DNA of 64,000 nt, taken from NCBI RefSeq assembly GCF_023159225.1, contig NC_063175.1, forward strand, positions 3,870,255 through 3,934,254, given 5' to 3'. This stretch comes from Perognathus longimembris pacificus (lineage: Eukaryota; Chordata; Mammalia; Rodentia; Heteromyidae). Numbering within the stretch: the stretch's first letter is position 1; each line of letters starts with the position of its first letter. Position numbers and translations under genes: made by a program. Positions 45,848 through 57,149 of the stretch are shown here, piece by piece. The notes under the pieces are model-generated. The model ran no database searches, was not told where the DNA came from, and saw only the letters and a list, made by a program, of their open reading frames with translations.

Positions 45848-46071
45848 TGTGGTACTACTGGTGCTTGAACTCAGGGCCTGACAGTTGTTCCTTAGCTTCT
45901 TCACTAAAGGCTGGTGTTCTGCCACTTGAGCTACAGCTGCACTTCTGGCTTTTTGGTGGTTAATTAGAGATAAGAATATCATCAACTTTTTCTGCTCAGG
46001 TTGGCTTTGAACTGCAATCCTCAGATCCCAGTCTCCTGAGTATCTACGTGCATAAGCCACCAGCAATTGGC
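45848..46071 (-). mobile_element. Composite SINE
   Basis: 'gtggtactactggtgcttga' to 'cataagccaccagcaattgg'. Confidence 0.82.
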
Positions 46072-46072
46072 C

Positions 46073-46188
46073 ACTTGCAGATTTTTGCTGGTTAATTGGA
46101 CATTAGATTGGTCTGTATGGCCTGGCTTCAAACCACTGTCTTCATATCTCAGACTCTTGAGTAGTTAGGGTAACAAGTACAAAAGTAG
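46073..46188 (-). mobile_element. Composite SINE fragment
   Basis: 'tttttgctggttaattggac' onward, the B1-like half of another minus-strand copy. Confidence 0.65.
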
Positions 46189-46191
46189 TAG

Positions 46192-46403
46192 CCGGACACT
46201 GGTGACACACCTATAATCCTAGCTACTCAGGAGGCTGAGATGTAAGGATTGTGGGCCTAAAATATTTGTGAGATTCTCATCCCCAATAAACTACTCAGAA
46301 AAAGCCAGAAGTGGTGCTGTGGCTCAAGTGATAGAGCGCTATGCTTGAGCACAAAAAGGCTCAGAGACACCCTCCAGGCCTTGACTTGAAACCCCAGGAC
46401 TGA
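46192..46403 (+). mobile_element. Composite SINE
   Basis: 'cacctataatcctagctact' to 'cttgaaaccccaggactgac'. Confidence 0.85.
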
Positions 46404-46539
46404 CTGAATGAATGAGTGAATAACCTTTTATCAGTAACTTTATCAGTAAGGTAAGAAGGCAGGGCTGAAGTCCTGTTCCGATAGGATGCTCTGCAAGGGC
46501 ATAGCAGCACTTCTGCAATGTATCATCACAAAGAGCATC

Positions 46540-46760
46540 TCTGGGTACCAGTGGCTCATGTCTGTAATCCTAGCTACTCAGGAGACTCGGATGTGAAGGA
46601 TCAGGGTTCAAGGCCAGCCTGGGAAGTAAAGTCTGTGAGACTCTTATCTGCAATTAATCTCCAGAAAACAGGAAGTAGCACTGTGGCTCAAAGTGGTAGA
46701 GCACTAGCCTTGAGCAAAAGTACTCAAGCCCCATGACTGACAAAAGAAAAAGAAAAAGAC
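46540..46760 (+). mobile_element. Composite SINE
   Basis: 'taccagtggctcatgtctgt' to 'caagccccatgactgac'. Confidence 0.85.
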
Positions 46761-47082
46761 ATCTATGAGAAATGACTGTGTCTGGAAGTGACCATGTATA
46801 TAACATGTGGGAAATGAGCCAAATCTGAGGAATCAGGGACAGATGAAGAATATAACTTTTTGTAAGGCTGAAATTACATTAAAATTAAGACATTACAAAA
46901 GCAAAAGAGGAAGTAATAAAAATTTGATACAAAATGGATGGGACCTGAAAAAAATGATGCTGGGTCAAATAAGCTGGACACACGAGGACAAATATTGGGA
47001 TTCCATTTATATGTGATGGTCTAGAATAGTTAAAATCAAGGACATTAAAACAGAAAAATCTCCATTTAAGAATAGAAGAGGC

Positions 47083-47260
47083 CTGATACAGTGGTTCATG
47101 CCTGTAATCCAAACTACTCAGGAGTCTGAGACCTGGAAGATTGTGGTTTGAAGTTAGTTCAGGCAGAAAAGTTCCCCAAACTTAAAAAATAATCAGTAAA
47201 AAGCTACAATGGAGGTGTAGCTCAAGGGACAGAGCTGCAGCAGAGTGAGAACAGGGTTCT
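47083..47260 (+). mobile_element. Composite SINE, diverged
   Basis: 'ggttcatgcctgtaatccaa' and 'ggaggtgtagctcaaggga'. Confidence 0.65.
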
Positions 47261-47265
47261 ATCGT

Positions 47266-47530
47266 CACGCTGCTGATGGCTCTCTTTTGTAATCCTAGCT
47301 ACTCAGGAGACTGAGATCTGAGGAGCATGATTCAACGCCAGCCCTGGCAGGAAAAGTCGGTGTGGTTCTTATCTCCAGTTACCACTAAAAAGTTTGAAGT
47401 GCAGTTGTGACTCAAGTGGTAGAGCATCTGGGCCCTGAGTTCAAATCCTAAGATGGGCACAACAAAGAAGGAAGGAAGGAAGGAAGGAAGGAAAAAAGGA
47501 AGGAAAAAAGGAAGGAAGGACAGACAAGGC
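47266..47530 (+). mobile_element. Composite SINE with (GGAA)n tail
   Basis: Body to about 47,460, then GGAA repeats at 47,467-47,520. Confidence 0.78.
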
Positions 47531-47578
47531 TCTGAGTTTAAATCCTCGTAGTTAAAAGAAAAGGGGCGGGGGTGGGGG

Positions 47579-47781
47579 GGACTGGAAATATGGCCTAGTG
47601 GCAAGAGTGCTTGCTTTGTATCATGAAGCCCTGGGTTTGATTCATCAGCACCACATATATAGAAAAAGCCAGAGGTGGCGCTGTGGCTCAAGTGGTAGAG
47701 GGCGAACCTTGAGCAAAAAGAAGCCAGGGACAATGCTCAGGCCCTGAGTTCAAGCCCCAGGACTGGCAAAAAAAAAAAGAA
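47579..47781 (+). mobile_element. IDL SINE
   Basis: 'actggaaatatggcctagtg' to a 10-A tail. Confidence 0.88.
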
Positions 47782-47789
47782 CTGAAATC

Positions 47790-47990
47790 CAACCAGAGCA
47801 GGAGGTTAAGATTTGAGGCTAGCCCAGGCAAAAACTGAGAAAAACTCCATCTCAATCAAAAGCCATAGTGGCTTGCCCTTGTAATCCCAGCTATGCAGGA
47901 GCTAGTTAAGATGGAGATCCAAGACAAGGGAAAAATTTTTTTAAAAAGCCAAAAACAACTGAGGTGTGACTCTGAGTTCAAACCATTGTA
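47790..47990 (+). mobile_element. Degraded SINE pieces
   Basis: 'ttgcccttgtaatcccagct' and 'gaggctagcccaggcaaaaa' are scrambled or nested B1-like pieces. Confidence 0.5.
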
Positions 47991-48186
47991 ATGGTAAAAG
48001 GAAAAAAGAAAGCCTAATTGAATAACTAAATTAAATAAATTAAGCAAGTAAACGAATAGAATATAGAATAGAGGTTTCCAGGGGAGGGGAGAACACAGTA
48101 TTGATATTCAGTGGTACAGAAGTTCAGTTTGGTGACTGGACAAAGATTGTGTACATGCATGGTGGGTGAAGGTCAAATGATATAAG

Positions 48187-48636
48187 TGTTGTGCCAAGTC
48201 GCGAAAAGACCACCAAGAAGACCACCGAGACTCAGACGTTCTGAAATGCAAAAGCAAGGCAAGGCTTTATTCAAGCGGACCGTGGCCCGGGCCTCGTCCT
48301 ACCCATCGACACAGCGGAGGTTAGGAGGAAGCCCCGAACTGCGATTGCACAGGGCTTATAAAGGCAAAAAACAAAGTTACAGCAATCAGGTGTTCAAGCA
48401 AGACAAAAAACAAAGTTACAGAGATCAGGTGTTCAAGCAAGCAAGATTAGGACAGGGGTACAAATCTGATTGGCCCAGGGCTCAAGACATTCTGGGGGTG
48501 GTTAGAGTTAAGCATTCCCAGGAGGTTAGAGTTCTTGACTGGCTGGGCCCTAATAAGCTTGCCCTGGGTTTGCTCATAATTTAAACAGACAACAAAACGG
48601 GGGCTGCCTGAAAATGGGGTTTACTTTAACTCTTCA
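48187..48636 (-). mobile_element. LTR (3' LTR of an ERV remnant)
   Basis: Minus-strand sense starts TGAAGAGTT, has 'cctttataagccctg' as TATA region and 'aataaagccttgccttgctt' as poly(A) signal, and ends in 'cgacttggcacaaca'. The strand upstream of its start carries a polypurine tract, so it is a 3' LTR rather than a clean solo LTR. A relative lies at 51,780-52,115. Confidence 0.82.
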
Positions 48637-48646
48637 TTCCCCCCTT
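48637..48646 (-). other. Polypurine tract next to the LTR
   Basis: Minus-strand 'aaggggggaa' directly before the LTR TG, the expected plus-strand primer position of a retrovirus-like element. Confidence 0.7.
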
Positions 48647-49250
48647 CAATAAGCTGCGTGTATATATAGCACAGTATAACAATCACACACATAGAGAATA
48701 AAAGATTAAAAGATCGACACCTGAACCCTCACATCACCAGCCCTCTTCTCCAGAACCGAGGCATAAAATGCAGTTTCATGCTTCGAAAGCATTTCAGGAA
48801 AAGCCTCCTCCCCCATCAGAGGTTTGGTGTCCAATTGCTAGTGAGAGGGAGGAACGGAACTGCCCATTCAGCAAGCCACAGTTGAGAGTTGGCTCAGGAA
48901 GTAATCTTAGTCACCACAGGAATTAGCCAACAGCTTGCTGCAGAACACTTTGCAAGGATGTCTGCGGACCCTGAGAATTCAAGGGTTTTGCAAGCCCTCC
49001 ATGCCCTTTGACTTCTGTATGTGTGCAGGAAAAGAAAAGCCAGCTAAAACAGCTGACCAATGCAGTCAGAATTCTGATATTTGGCTGGCCTGCAGTGGGT
49101 TCCTTGTCACTGAGCTTACACCCTGATTGGGATTGCTGTTGCTTGGTTTTTAAACATTATAAGCAGTGTCTTCTACCCTCTGTCTGTAATAACTGCCTGT
49201 GCAGTATTAAATACCAAGACACTGTTGATTGATCTCATCTTTATTTTTTA
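48647..49250 (-). other. Possible internal ERV remnant or unique DNA
   Basis: Follows the polypurine tract, so it should be 3' internal sequence of the element, but I recognise no retroviral protein. The boundary with host DNA is unknown. Confidence 0.35.
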
Positions 49251-49389
49251 GAAACTTAAAATACCAAGTGAAAAACTCACTTTCTTTTTCACAAGCAAAG
49301 TGAACTTTCTTTTCATTAAGTCGTCAATACTTTTATTAATAAAGGTTTCCATGTACTGAGAGGCTCCATTCACAGTCTTTCAAAACTCT

Positions 49390-49580
49390 ATTAAGCCAGC
49401 TGCCATGGCTCATGCTTGTAACCCTAGCTACTCATACGTTTTACCACTGGAGCTACACTCCCAGCCCTTTTTGCTTTAGTAACTCAGATAAAGTCTCTTG
49501 CTTCTTGTCTGAGGTTGATCTCAGACTATGATCCTCCTGCTTACATGTAGCTGGCATTACAGGTATGTACCAACATGCCT
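49390..49580. mobile_element. Scrambled SINE pieces
   Basis: A plus-strand start ('ctgccatggctcatgcttgt') is followed by minus-strand B1-like text ('ctggcattacaggtatgtac'). Confidence 0.5.
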
Positions 49581-49913
49581 GCCCATAATCTTTACATATA
49601 TGAGCATCAAACATTACCGAATTGATGTTCCCTCCCCCCCACCGTGGACTAAAGTTTATTTCATAATTTTCCCTTGAAAAATGGCTTGATTACTATTTGT
49701 AGAATAATATGAGATTTGTTTAAGAGGAGCATGAGGAAGAAATGGGAAGGGAAAGGGTAAATTTCTTTCTAAGTTCTGTTTCAGTAAAGTTCTTGTGTGA
49801 CTTGAGTTTCACAGTAATGTGGGAGGGCTGTACTTCAGGGACGCTCCCTACACTGCTATATGATGACAGAAGATGGGATATTATAGTCACAAAAGCCTTC
49901 TTTCTGCAAAAAA

Positions 49914-49960
49914 AAAATATATATATATATGTATTATATATATACATATATATATATGCA
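49914..49960. repeat. (TA)n-rich repeat
   Basis: Alternating TA with CATA/GTAT interruptions after an A tract. Confidence 0.92.
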
Positions 49961-49984
49961 CACTGTGTTCAGACAGGTAGAAGT

Positions 49985-50205
49985 TTGGGGCTGGAAATAT
50001 AGCTTGCCTGTATACAAGAAGCCCTGGGTTTGATTCCTGAGCACCACATATATAGAAAAAGCCAGAAGTGGTGCTGTGGCTCAATTGGTAAAGTGCTCAG
50101 CTTGAGCAAAAAGAAGCTAGGGATAGTGCTCAGGACCTGAGTTCAAGCCCCAGGGTGGCAAAGAAGAAGGAAGAAGAAGATGAGGAGGAGGAGGATGAGG
50201 AGAAG
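49985..50205 (+). mobile_element. IDL SINE with GAA/GGA tail
   Basis: 'ggggctggaaatatagcttg' to 'caagccccaggg', then a GAAGAA/GAGGAG tail. Confidence 0.85.
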
Positions 50206-50215
50206 TTTGTAAACT

Positions 50216-50458
50216 GGGTGCTGTTATTAGCTCATGCCTATAATCCTAGCTACTCTGAGATCTGAGAATTGTGGTTGGAAGCCAGTCAGGGAAAGTTTGT
50301 TATCTTCAATTAATCAACAAAGAACTGGAAGTGGAGGTGTGGCTCAAGTGATAGAGTTAGAGTGACAGACTTTAGTGGTAAAAAGCCAAGAAAATGTCTT
50401 GAGTTCAAGACATACTACTGGTGCACGCACGTGTACACACACACACTCACACACACAC
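50216..50458 (+). mobile_element. Composite SINE with CA tail
   Basis: 'agctcatgcctataatccta' to 'tacacacacacactcacaca'. Confidence 0.78.
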
Positions 50459-50515
50459 CATTTTGTTCTATTCTTTCCTATAAGAAAGCTGGTAAAATGA
50501 ATGTACCATTTTATT

Positions 50516-50730
50516 TATTTATTTATTTTTATTTTTGGCCAGTCCTGGGGCTTGGACTCTGGGCCTGAGCACTGTCCCTGGCTTCTTTTTGCTCAAGGCT
50601 AGTACTCTGCCACTTGAGCCTCAGCACCACTTCTGGCCATTTTCTGTATATGTGGTGCTGGGGAATCGAACCCAGGGCCTCATGTATATGAGGCAGGCAC
50701 TCTTGCCACTAGGCCATATCCCCAGCCCCC
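50516..50730 (-). mobile_element. IDL SINE with target-site duplication
   Basis: Minus-strand dimer, exact 17-base duplication 'gaatgtaccattttatt' at 50,499-50,515 and 50,731-50,747. One of the best-preserved copies. Confidence 0.95.
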
Positions 50731-50747
50731 GAATGTACCATTTTATT

Positions 50748-51407
50748 AGTTGAAAGCAAAGCAATCCTAACTCAAGAAAGCTTTGCAGTGAAGGCTGTAA
50801 TTTGAAAGTTAATGGGAGGCTGAGATTCGGAGGATTGTGATAACAGGCTAAGCCGGACAGAAAAATCTTGGAAACTCTGTTTTTCTCAGAAGGAAAGAGT
50901 GACTCGAGTCTATGATTCCAGCAATGACTAAATAAACAGAGAGAGAGAGCAAAGGTTAGGCCCATGCCAGGCAGAAAGGAGACCCTATCCTAAAGATAAC
51001 CAGTGAAAAACAGGGATGGAGATTTGGTTCAGTAGTAGAGCACCTGGCAACAACTATCAAGGCACTGAGTTCAAATCTCAGAGGGAAAAAAAGAAAAATA
51101 TTTGGGCTGGAGATATAGCTTGCTAGTAGAGTATGTATTAAATATATGGTTCTTAAAACAGTAAGATTCTTGAGGCACACAATGTTCAGGGCAAATCACA
51201 GATTTGTGGCTTCTGATGGGACAGTGTATGCAAGAATCCTAAGTGGGAAAGCAGGAGAGGAAGGCAGAGGGGATAAAAGGGACAGATCCAGATAGATTAT
51301 CTGAAATTCTTCCACCCAGTGGCCAGCATGTTATGTTATAAAACTTCAAAATAAGGCTATGTGCTTTATGTCACTATCTTCCTATTTTAGCTGAAAATAA
51401 CTTTATA
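50748..51407. other. No gene; minor SINE traces
   Basis: Weak ID-like pieces near 51,015-51,075 ('ggttcagtagtagagcacct') and 51,104-51,160. Otherwise unique-looking. Confidence 0.4.
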
Positions 51408-51630
51408 CTAGGTGGGCACTGGTAGCTCACACCTATAACCCTAGATCTTAAGGAGGCTGAGACCTGAGATATCAAAGTTCAAAGCCAGCCTGAGCAGAAA
51501 AATCTGAAAGACTCTATCTCCAATTAACCAGCAAAAAAGCCAGACTAGAAGGATGGCTCAAGTGGTAGAGAACCAGATGCAAGTAAAAGATCAGAGAGCT
51601 CAAGACCCTAAGTTCAAACCCTTGCACACA
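51408..51630 (+). mobile_element. Composite SINE
   Basis: 'gggcactggtagctcacacc' to 'ctaagttcaaacccttgcac'. Confidence 0.83.
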
Positions 51631-51669
51631 CAAAAAAGTTCACAGCAAATGTATCAAATCCTTCTAGAG

Positions 51670-52200
51670 GACTGGGAATGTGGCTTAATTGGTAGCGTGC
51701 TGCCTAACATGCATGAAGCCCTGGGTTCAATTCCTCAGTGCCACATAAACAGAAAAGACAAGAAGTGGTGCTGTGACTCTGTTGTGCCAAGTCGTGAGAC
51801 CACCACCAAGAAGACCACCGAGACTCAGACATTCCGAAATGCAAAAGCAAGGCAAGGCTTTATTTAAGCGAGCTGCAACTCGGGCCTAGTCCTACCCACC
51901 GACACAGCGGAGGTTAGGAGGGAGCCCCGAGCTGTGGTTACACAGGGCTTATAAAGGCAAAGAACAAGGTTACAACAATCAGGTGTTCAAGCAAGCAAGA
52001 TTAGGACACAGGTACAAATCTGATTGGCTCAGGGTTCAATTCTAAAATGGGGTTCACGTGGTAAAATGGGGTTCACGTGGTAAAATGGGGCCTGACTTCA
52101 AAGTCTGGCACTTCAACTCAAGTGGTAGAATGCTAGCCTTAAGCAAAAGAAGTTCAGCGATACCACCCAGGCCCTAAGTTCAAGCTCCAGGACTGGCAAA
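51670..52200 (+). mobile_element. IDL SINE split by a solo LTR
   Basis: Left part 51,670-51,779 and right part from 52,116 rejoin as 'gctgtgactcaagtggtaga' in the second monomer. Confidence 0.88.
51780..52115 (-). mobile_element. Solo LTR inside an IDL SINE
   Basis: A shorter relative of 48,187-48,636. It has the same poly(A) region and 'cttggcacaaca' end, and its sense start is TGAAGTGCC. It is flanked by 'actc' on both sides, a 4-base duplication as made by gamma-type (ERV1) integrases. Confidence 0.85.
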
Positions 52201-52766
52201 AACAAAAACAAATCCTTCTAGATCTTACTCATTCATCTCTTCATTCCTGTTCTCCACACATACTTCATATACAGAAAAGGAAATAACTACCCAAAAAAAG
52301 AACAACTGACTATATATTCAATTTAACAAAACATTGTTTCTTCAAAGTGAAATATGTACTGAGCTGGGGTATGATTCCGGGTATAATTCCTTTGCCTAGC
52401 ATTTGTGAAGCATGGGGTAGAGGGGAATATGGGAAAAGGGGAATAAGATACATACAGTTTTGGCAGACATATTTTGTGATATCGAAAAACAAACTAAACA
52501 AATAAATAAATAAATAAAGCCTGGTACATAATCTGGCACGTGCACGTAGAAAGAATGGAAATAAATATTTAAGAGTAGGACTGGCCAAATAAGAATTTTA
52601 TCTTATTGGTTTAAAATAGGATAGAAGAACTGAAGGTATTAAAGTACAGTTCTAACATAAACTGTAGTTGTTCTCTCTGGACAGAAGCAAAGGTTTAAGC
52701 ACAGAAACAGAAACAGCTAGAAAATAACAATAGAGTATGTAAGTCTGTACTTAGTCCTGTTAGGAA
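52201..52766. other. No gene recognised
   Basis: AT-rich unique-looking DNA with an AAAT run near 52,498-52,518. Confidence 0.4.
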
Positions 52767-52779
52767 AGAAGTTACTGAG

Positions 52780-52989
52780 GGCTGGGAATGTGGCTTAGCA
52801 GTAGAGTGCTTGCCTAGCATACATGAAGCCCTGGGTTCGATTCCTCAGCACCCATAAAGAGAAAAAGCCAGAAGTGGCAATGTGGTTCAAGAGGTAGAGT
52901 ACTAGCCTTAACCAAAAAGAAGCCAGGGACGGTGCTCAGGCCCTGAGTCCCAAGCCCCAGAACTAGCAAAAAAAAAAAAAAGAAGAAGA
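52780..52989 (+). mobile_element. IDL SINE with target-site duplication
   Basis: Plus-strand dimer flanked by 'agaagttactgag' at 52,767-52,779 and 52,990-53,002. Confidence 0.92.
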
Positions 52990-53007
52990 AGAAGTTACTG
53001 AGATGGT

Positions 53008-53262
53008 CAGATGTTGGTCACGCCTGTAATCCTAACTACTCAGTTGGAAGCCAGACAGGGCAGACAGGGCAGGAAAGCCCATGAGAGTCTTATTTCTATT
53101 TCTTATTTCTAATTAACCACCAAAGAGATAGAAGTGTAGCTCAAGTGGTAGAGCGCTGGCATCCAGCAAAGAAGCTCAGAAATAGTGCCTAAGCACTGAG
53201 CCCTGAGTTCAAGTTCTAGGACTGGTGCGCATGTACGCGCGCGCGCGCACACAAGCACACAC
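53008..53262 (+). mobile_element. Composite SINE with alternating GC/CA tail
   Basis: Body to about 53,225, then 'acgcgcgcgcgcgcacac', an alternating purine-pyrimidine run. Confidence 0.78.
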
Positions 53263-53372
53263 TGAAATGAAGGAATGAGGATTCTGATCAGGCAACTCAA
53301 CATCAACAGAAGAGCTGGTTTGAAATGATCTGATGTCTTCCTTTTGTGCTCATACACCAGTATGTGTTCTTG

Positions 53373-53515
53373 CCTAGCTTTTTCACTCAAAGCTGATTTA
53401 CCACTTGAGCCACACCTCTACTTCCAGCTTTTTGGTGGTAAATTAGAGATAAAAATATCTGGTCTCAGCCTCTTCAGTAACTAGGATTACTAGTGTGAGC
53501 CATCAGCACCTGGTT
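53373..53515 (-). mobile_element. Composite SINE, partial
   Basis: 'cacttgagccacacctctac' to 'tgtgagccatcagcacctgg'. Confidence 0.78.
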
Positions 53516-53774
53516 GGAGAAGTACTGATGATGACAAGAAAGCCGGAGGGCATGCAGATGTACCAGGCGTGGGCCTGCGCTGCCAGTGATTGGGGCTGGG
53601 AGCTAGCAGTGCGAGGTTGGGAACATTGGCTTGTCTCCTTGCAGGACAGGTTGGAAATATTCTGTAAGGTCTGGGGATGCGGCTCAGTGACAGCGCTGGC
53701 CTGGTGTGCAGAAGCTCTTGTCATAGTAAAAAAGGACAAGTCAGAATTTTCTGCAAGAATAAGTTTTAAAAACA

Positions 53775-53980
53775 GGGGCTGGGAATATGGCCTAGTGGCA
53801 AGAGTGCTTGCCTCATATACATGAAGCCCTGGGTTTGATTCCCAAACACCACATATATAGAAAACAGCCAGAAGTGGCGCTGTGGCTCAAGTGGCAGAGT
53901 GCTAGCCTTGGGCAAAAAGAAGCCAGGGACAGTGCTCAGGCCCTGAGTCCAAGGCCCAGGACTTGAAAAAAAAAAAAAAA
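53775..53980 (+). mobile_element. IDL SINE
   Basis: 'ggggctgggaatatggccta' to a 15-A tail. Flanks 'aagttttaaaaac' and 'aagtttaaaaaac' form a slightly imperfect duplication. Confidence 0.92.
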
Positions 53981-54265
53981 GTTTAAAAAACAAAGCAAAC
54001 AAAGACTCTGTGGGAATGACAATGTCCTAGTGGCTGAGGTCACCTGGTTATTTTCAAGTTTTTCTATTCTTTTTAAGAAAATTTATGCAACACTAGTAGA
54101 CATGTATGAGTTACTGTCAATCACACAGGGATTAAGATATACGCTAATTCTTGAAGAATCCAGTCGACCAAGGGTATAAATGTGTTACTGAGACCAAGGG
54201 TATAAATGTGTTATTGAGAGAGCTTCCAAAAAAGGTTGGAAAAATGAAATAAAACAGGTCATTTC

Positions 54266-54947
54266 TGAAGTAGAATGGGGGTTCGCTACAATGAGACGGG
54301 GTTCCCCCAAGAGTCCAACACACAGTCTCCAGCTACAAGATGACAAAAAGACAGATTTATTGGGGAAGTAAAAAGTGAACAAAAAGTGAACCGACCGGCC
54401 TTGGTCGCAGCCCAGACTCGGGAGCCGAAACTGCTGACCACGTGTGCAGGATCAGGGCCCAGCTGGAACCGCCCACACATGTGCAGCCCAGACTTGGGAG
54501 CTGGAACCCCCTGCATGTGTGGCCTTCCAGCCTGGTTATAAGGCAAACATCACAGACAAACTTGCCACACGCAGGTGACCAATGAAGATACAACACTTAC
54601 AGTGCATGCTAGGCCACACACAGGTGGCCAATAGAGTTACAATCTGTCTCATAATATCTGTTTGAACCAACCTATCATTCTGGTTAGAATTGGCGCATGG
54701 ATTTGGCGGGGCTCACATGATGCAGGTGGATTCTCCTACTCATAGGAGGGCACAGGTTCCCTTGAAGCTCCCAGGCCTCAGTGGTCAATTTACATAACTT
54801 ATCATAATAAAGGGGAGGTTCCCTGGATAGTGTGGGGGAGGGCTTAGTGAAGATGGAGTTGGCTTCTGCTCTTATCTGAGCTGGAGTCAACCTGAAGTCC
54901 CTCCACAGTTAAAGATGGCACTGGCCAGATCTGACCTCCCTATTACA
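54266..54947 (-). mobile_element. Solo LTR, 682 bp
   Basis: Minus-strand sense begins TGTAATAGGGAGGTC, contains 'ggttataagg'-region promoter text and the poly(A) signal in 'ccccaataaatctgtc', and ends in CA. It is flanked by an exact 5-base duplication 'atttc' (54,261-54,265 and 54,948-54,952). The partner LTR on the plus strand is at 58,179-58,860. Confidence 0.88.
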
Positions 54948-55059
54948 ATTTCTAAAAGTAAGTTTGGTTATGACTAGAGGTACAGCTTAGTAGACAGGGC
55001 CTACCAAAATGCGAGGCCCAGAACTACAATAAACAGAGTTTATCAAAGTAGCTTGAAAG

Positions 55060-55258
55060 TAAAGAAACTTTTTTCCCTCCTTCCTTCCTCTCTTTCTTTT
55101 TCTTCTTTCTTCTTCTTTTACCTTTTTTCCCTCCTTCCTTTCTTTTTCTTCTTTCTTCCTTCTTTTTCCTTTCTTTCCTTCCTTTTTTTTCTTCTCTGTC
55201 TTCTCTCTTTTTTCCCCTTCTTTATTCCTTTCTGTCTGTCTTCCTTCTTTTTTCTTTT
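55060..55258. repeat. CT-rich low-complexity tract
   Basis: TTCC/TTTC-rich stretch; its long open frame is a composition artefact. Confidence 0.9.
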
Positions 55259-55259
55259 T

Positions 55260-55690
55260 GTGATGGTATTGAAGTTTGTACTTTGAGCCTCCTGATCTTG
55301 CTACATTTGCTTGCTTGACTGATGCACTACCACTTAAGCTATGCCTCCAGTCTGGCTTTTTGCTGAACTATTTTTTTTTCCAGTCCTGGGGCTTGAACTC
55401 AGGGCCTGAGCACTGTTCCTGGCTTCTTTTTGCTCAAGACTAGTATTCTGCCACTTGAGCCACAGTGCCACTTCTGGCCTTTTCTATATAAGTGGTGCTG
55501 AGGAATCAAATCCAGGGCTTCATGTATACCAGGAAAGCACTTTACCACTAGGCCATATTCCCAGCCCCTTGCTGTCCTTGCTGGACGTTTTGGAGATGGA
55601 GTCTCACGGACTTTTCTGCCTGAATTGACTTTGAACCCCAATCTTTAGATCTCAGCCTCCTAAGTAACTAAGATTACAGACGTGAGCCAC
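55260..55690 (-). mobile_element. Old composite SINE, split
   Basis: Minus-strand text on both sides of 55,366-55,568, joined through 'gctttttgctg' and 'ccccttgctg'. Confidence 0.72.
55366..55568 (-). mobile_element. IDL SINE nested in the older SINE
   Basis: Minus-strand dimer ('ccagtcctggggcttgaact' to 'ggccatattcccagcccc'). Confidence 0.88.
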
Positions 55691-55750
55691 TGACAACCTG
55701 GCTAGCTTTTCTTTCTTTTAAGGCAATATGAAAGAGTTGTTTTGGTTTCT

Positions 55751-55955
55751 TTTTTTCTTTTTTTGCCAGTCCTGGGCCTTGGACTCAGGGCCTGAGCATT
55801 GTCCCTGGCTTCTTTTTGCTCAAGGATAGCACTCTGCCACTTGAGCCACAGCACCACTTCTGGCCATTTTCTATATATGTGGTGCTGGGGAATCAAACCC
55901 CGGGCTTCATGTATACAAGGCAAGCACTCTTGCCACTAGGCCATATTCCCAGCCC
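55751..55955 (-). mobile_element. IDL SINE with target-site duplication
   Basis: Minus-strand dimer flanked by 'ttgttttggtttct' (55,737-55,750) and 'ttgttttggcttct' (55,956-55,969), one mismatch. Confidence 0.92.
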
Positions 55956-55969
55956 TTGTTTTGGCTTCT

Positions 55970-56145
55970 GTGTGACATCTTCCTTCTGATAGCCTGATAA
56001 ACAGTTTAGAGAATGTTCCCATTTGTGAGTTTGACATTAGACTAGAAAACCTTTACTTAAAAATGATTTCACCCATTTACAGCATTTCCATCATGTTTTT
56101 CACACATTTTTATGCTTGGCCAAAATCTATAAAAATCATCTGCAT
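55970..56145. other. No gene recognised
   Basis: Unique-looking AT-rich DNA. Confidence 0.4.
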
Positions 56146-56160
56146 CTGGATTAAATTTTT

Positions 56161-56352
56161 TGGTTGGGGCCAGTCCTGGGCCTTGGACTCAGTGCCTGAG
56201 CACTGTCCCTGACTTCTTTTTGCTCAAGGCCAGCACTCTACCACTTGAGCCACAGCACCACTTCTGTTTTCTATGTATGTGGTGCTGGGGAATTGAACCC
56301 AAGGCTTCATGTATACAAAGCACTCTTGCCACTAGGCCATATTTCCAGCCCC
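56161..56352 (-). mobile_element. IDL SINE with target-site duplication
   Basis: Minus-strand dimer flanked by 'ctggattaaattttt' (56,146-56,160) and 'ctggattaatatttt' (from 56,353). Confidence 0.92.
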
Positions 56353-56625
56353 CTGGATTAATATTTTTAATTGGCTGATTTGGTTATGTAAATCCACTTA
56401 CATTTGGCAAGTGATTTGACAGCCATTGTTCTTATTTCTTATAAAAGACAATGAAGAATTCCTCCCTGAGAGGTACTAAGGGTTATTCACACTTGCTTAT
56501 GACTAATATCAGTGGGTCTAGGTCTATAGTAAGAATGAAAAGCTTCAAATCCTTTTGTGTTCCAGTGAAATTCCTACTCAGGTTTTTTGTTTCTTTGTTT
56601 TTCTTTGGGGTTTTTGTTGTTGTTG

Positions 56626-56878
56626 TTCCAGTTCTGGTGCTTGAACGCAAAGCCTGGATGCCGTTCTGTGCTTTTGTGATCAAGGCTACACTTGACTTGG
56701 CTGCCATTTGGACTCAAGGCTCTACTACCTGAGCCACATCTCTACTTCCAGATTTGGGTGGTGAGTTGGAGATAAGGTTCACATGGACTTTCTGGCCTGG
56801 GCTGACTTTGAACTGCAGTCCTCAGATGTCAGATGCTTGAGTATCTAGGGTTACTGGTGAGAGCCACTGGCACCGGGT
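56626..56878 (-). mobile_element. Composite SINE
   Basis: 'agttctggtgcttgaacgca' to 'gagagccactggcaccgggt', preceded by GTT repeats. Confidence 0.78.
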
Positions 56879-57149
56879 TTCCTGCTTAGGTTTTAATGGA
56901 GAATTTGCAAAAATCTCTTGCAGGCACTAAAGCTTAGTGTTCAATAATTGGATACTGCTAAGTAAATTATATCCATAATACAATAGACTATTAGTCATTA
57001 AAAACATAGGTTCTAGGACCAACCTAAGATTGGGCACTTGTCTTCTAGAATCTCACCTGACCCCCAAAGAGAAGAGAGCCACTGGAAAAAAGATACTACA
57101 GAGTTTTTTTTTTTTTCCCTGCACAATGGGGTTTCAATCCAAAGTGGAA

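Noticed and set aside
55053..55286. Phe/Leu-rich open frame resembling membrane segments
   Set aside because: It is a CT-rich low-complexity tract; the apparent hydrophobicity is an artefact of composition.
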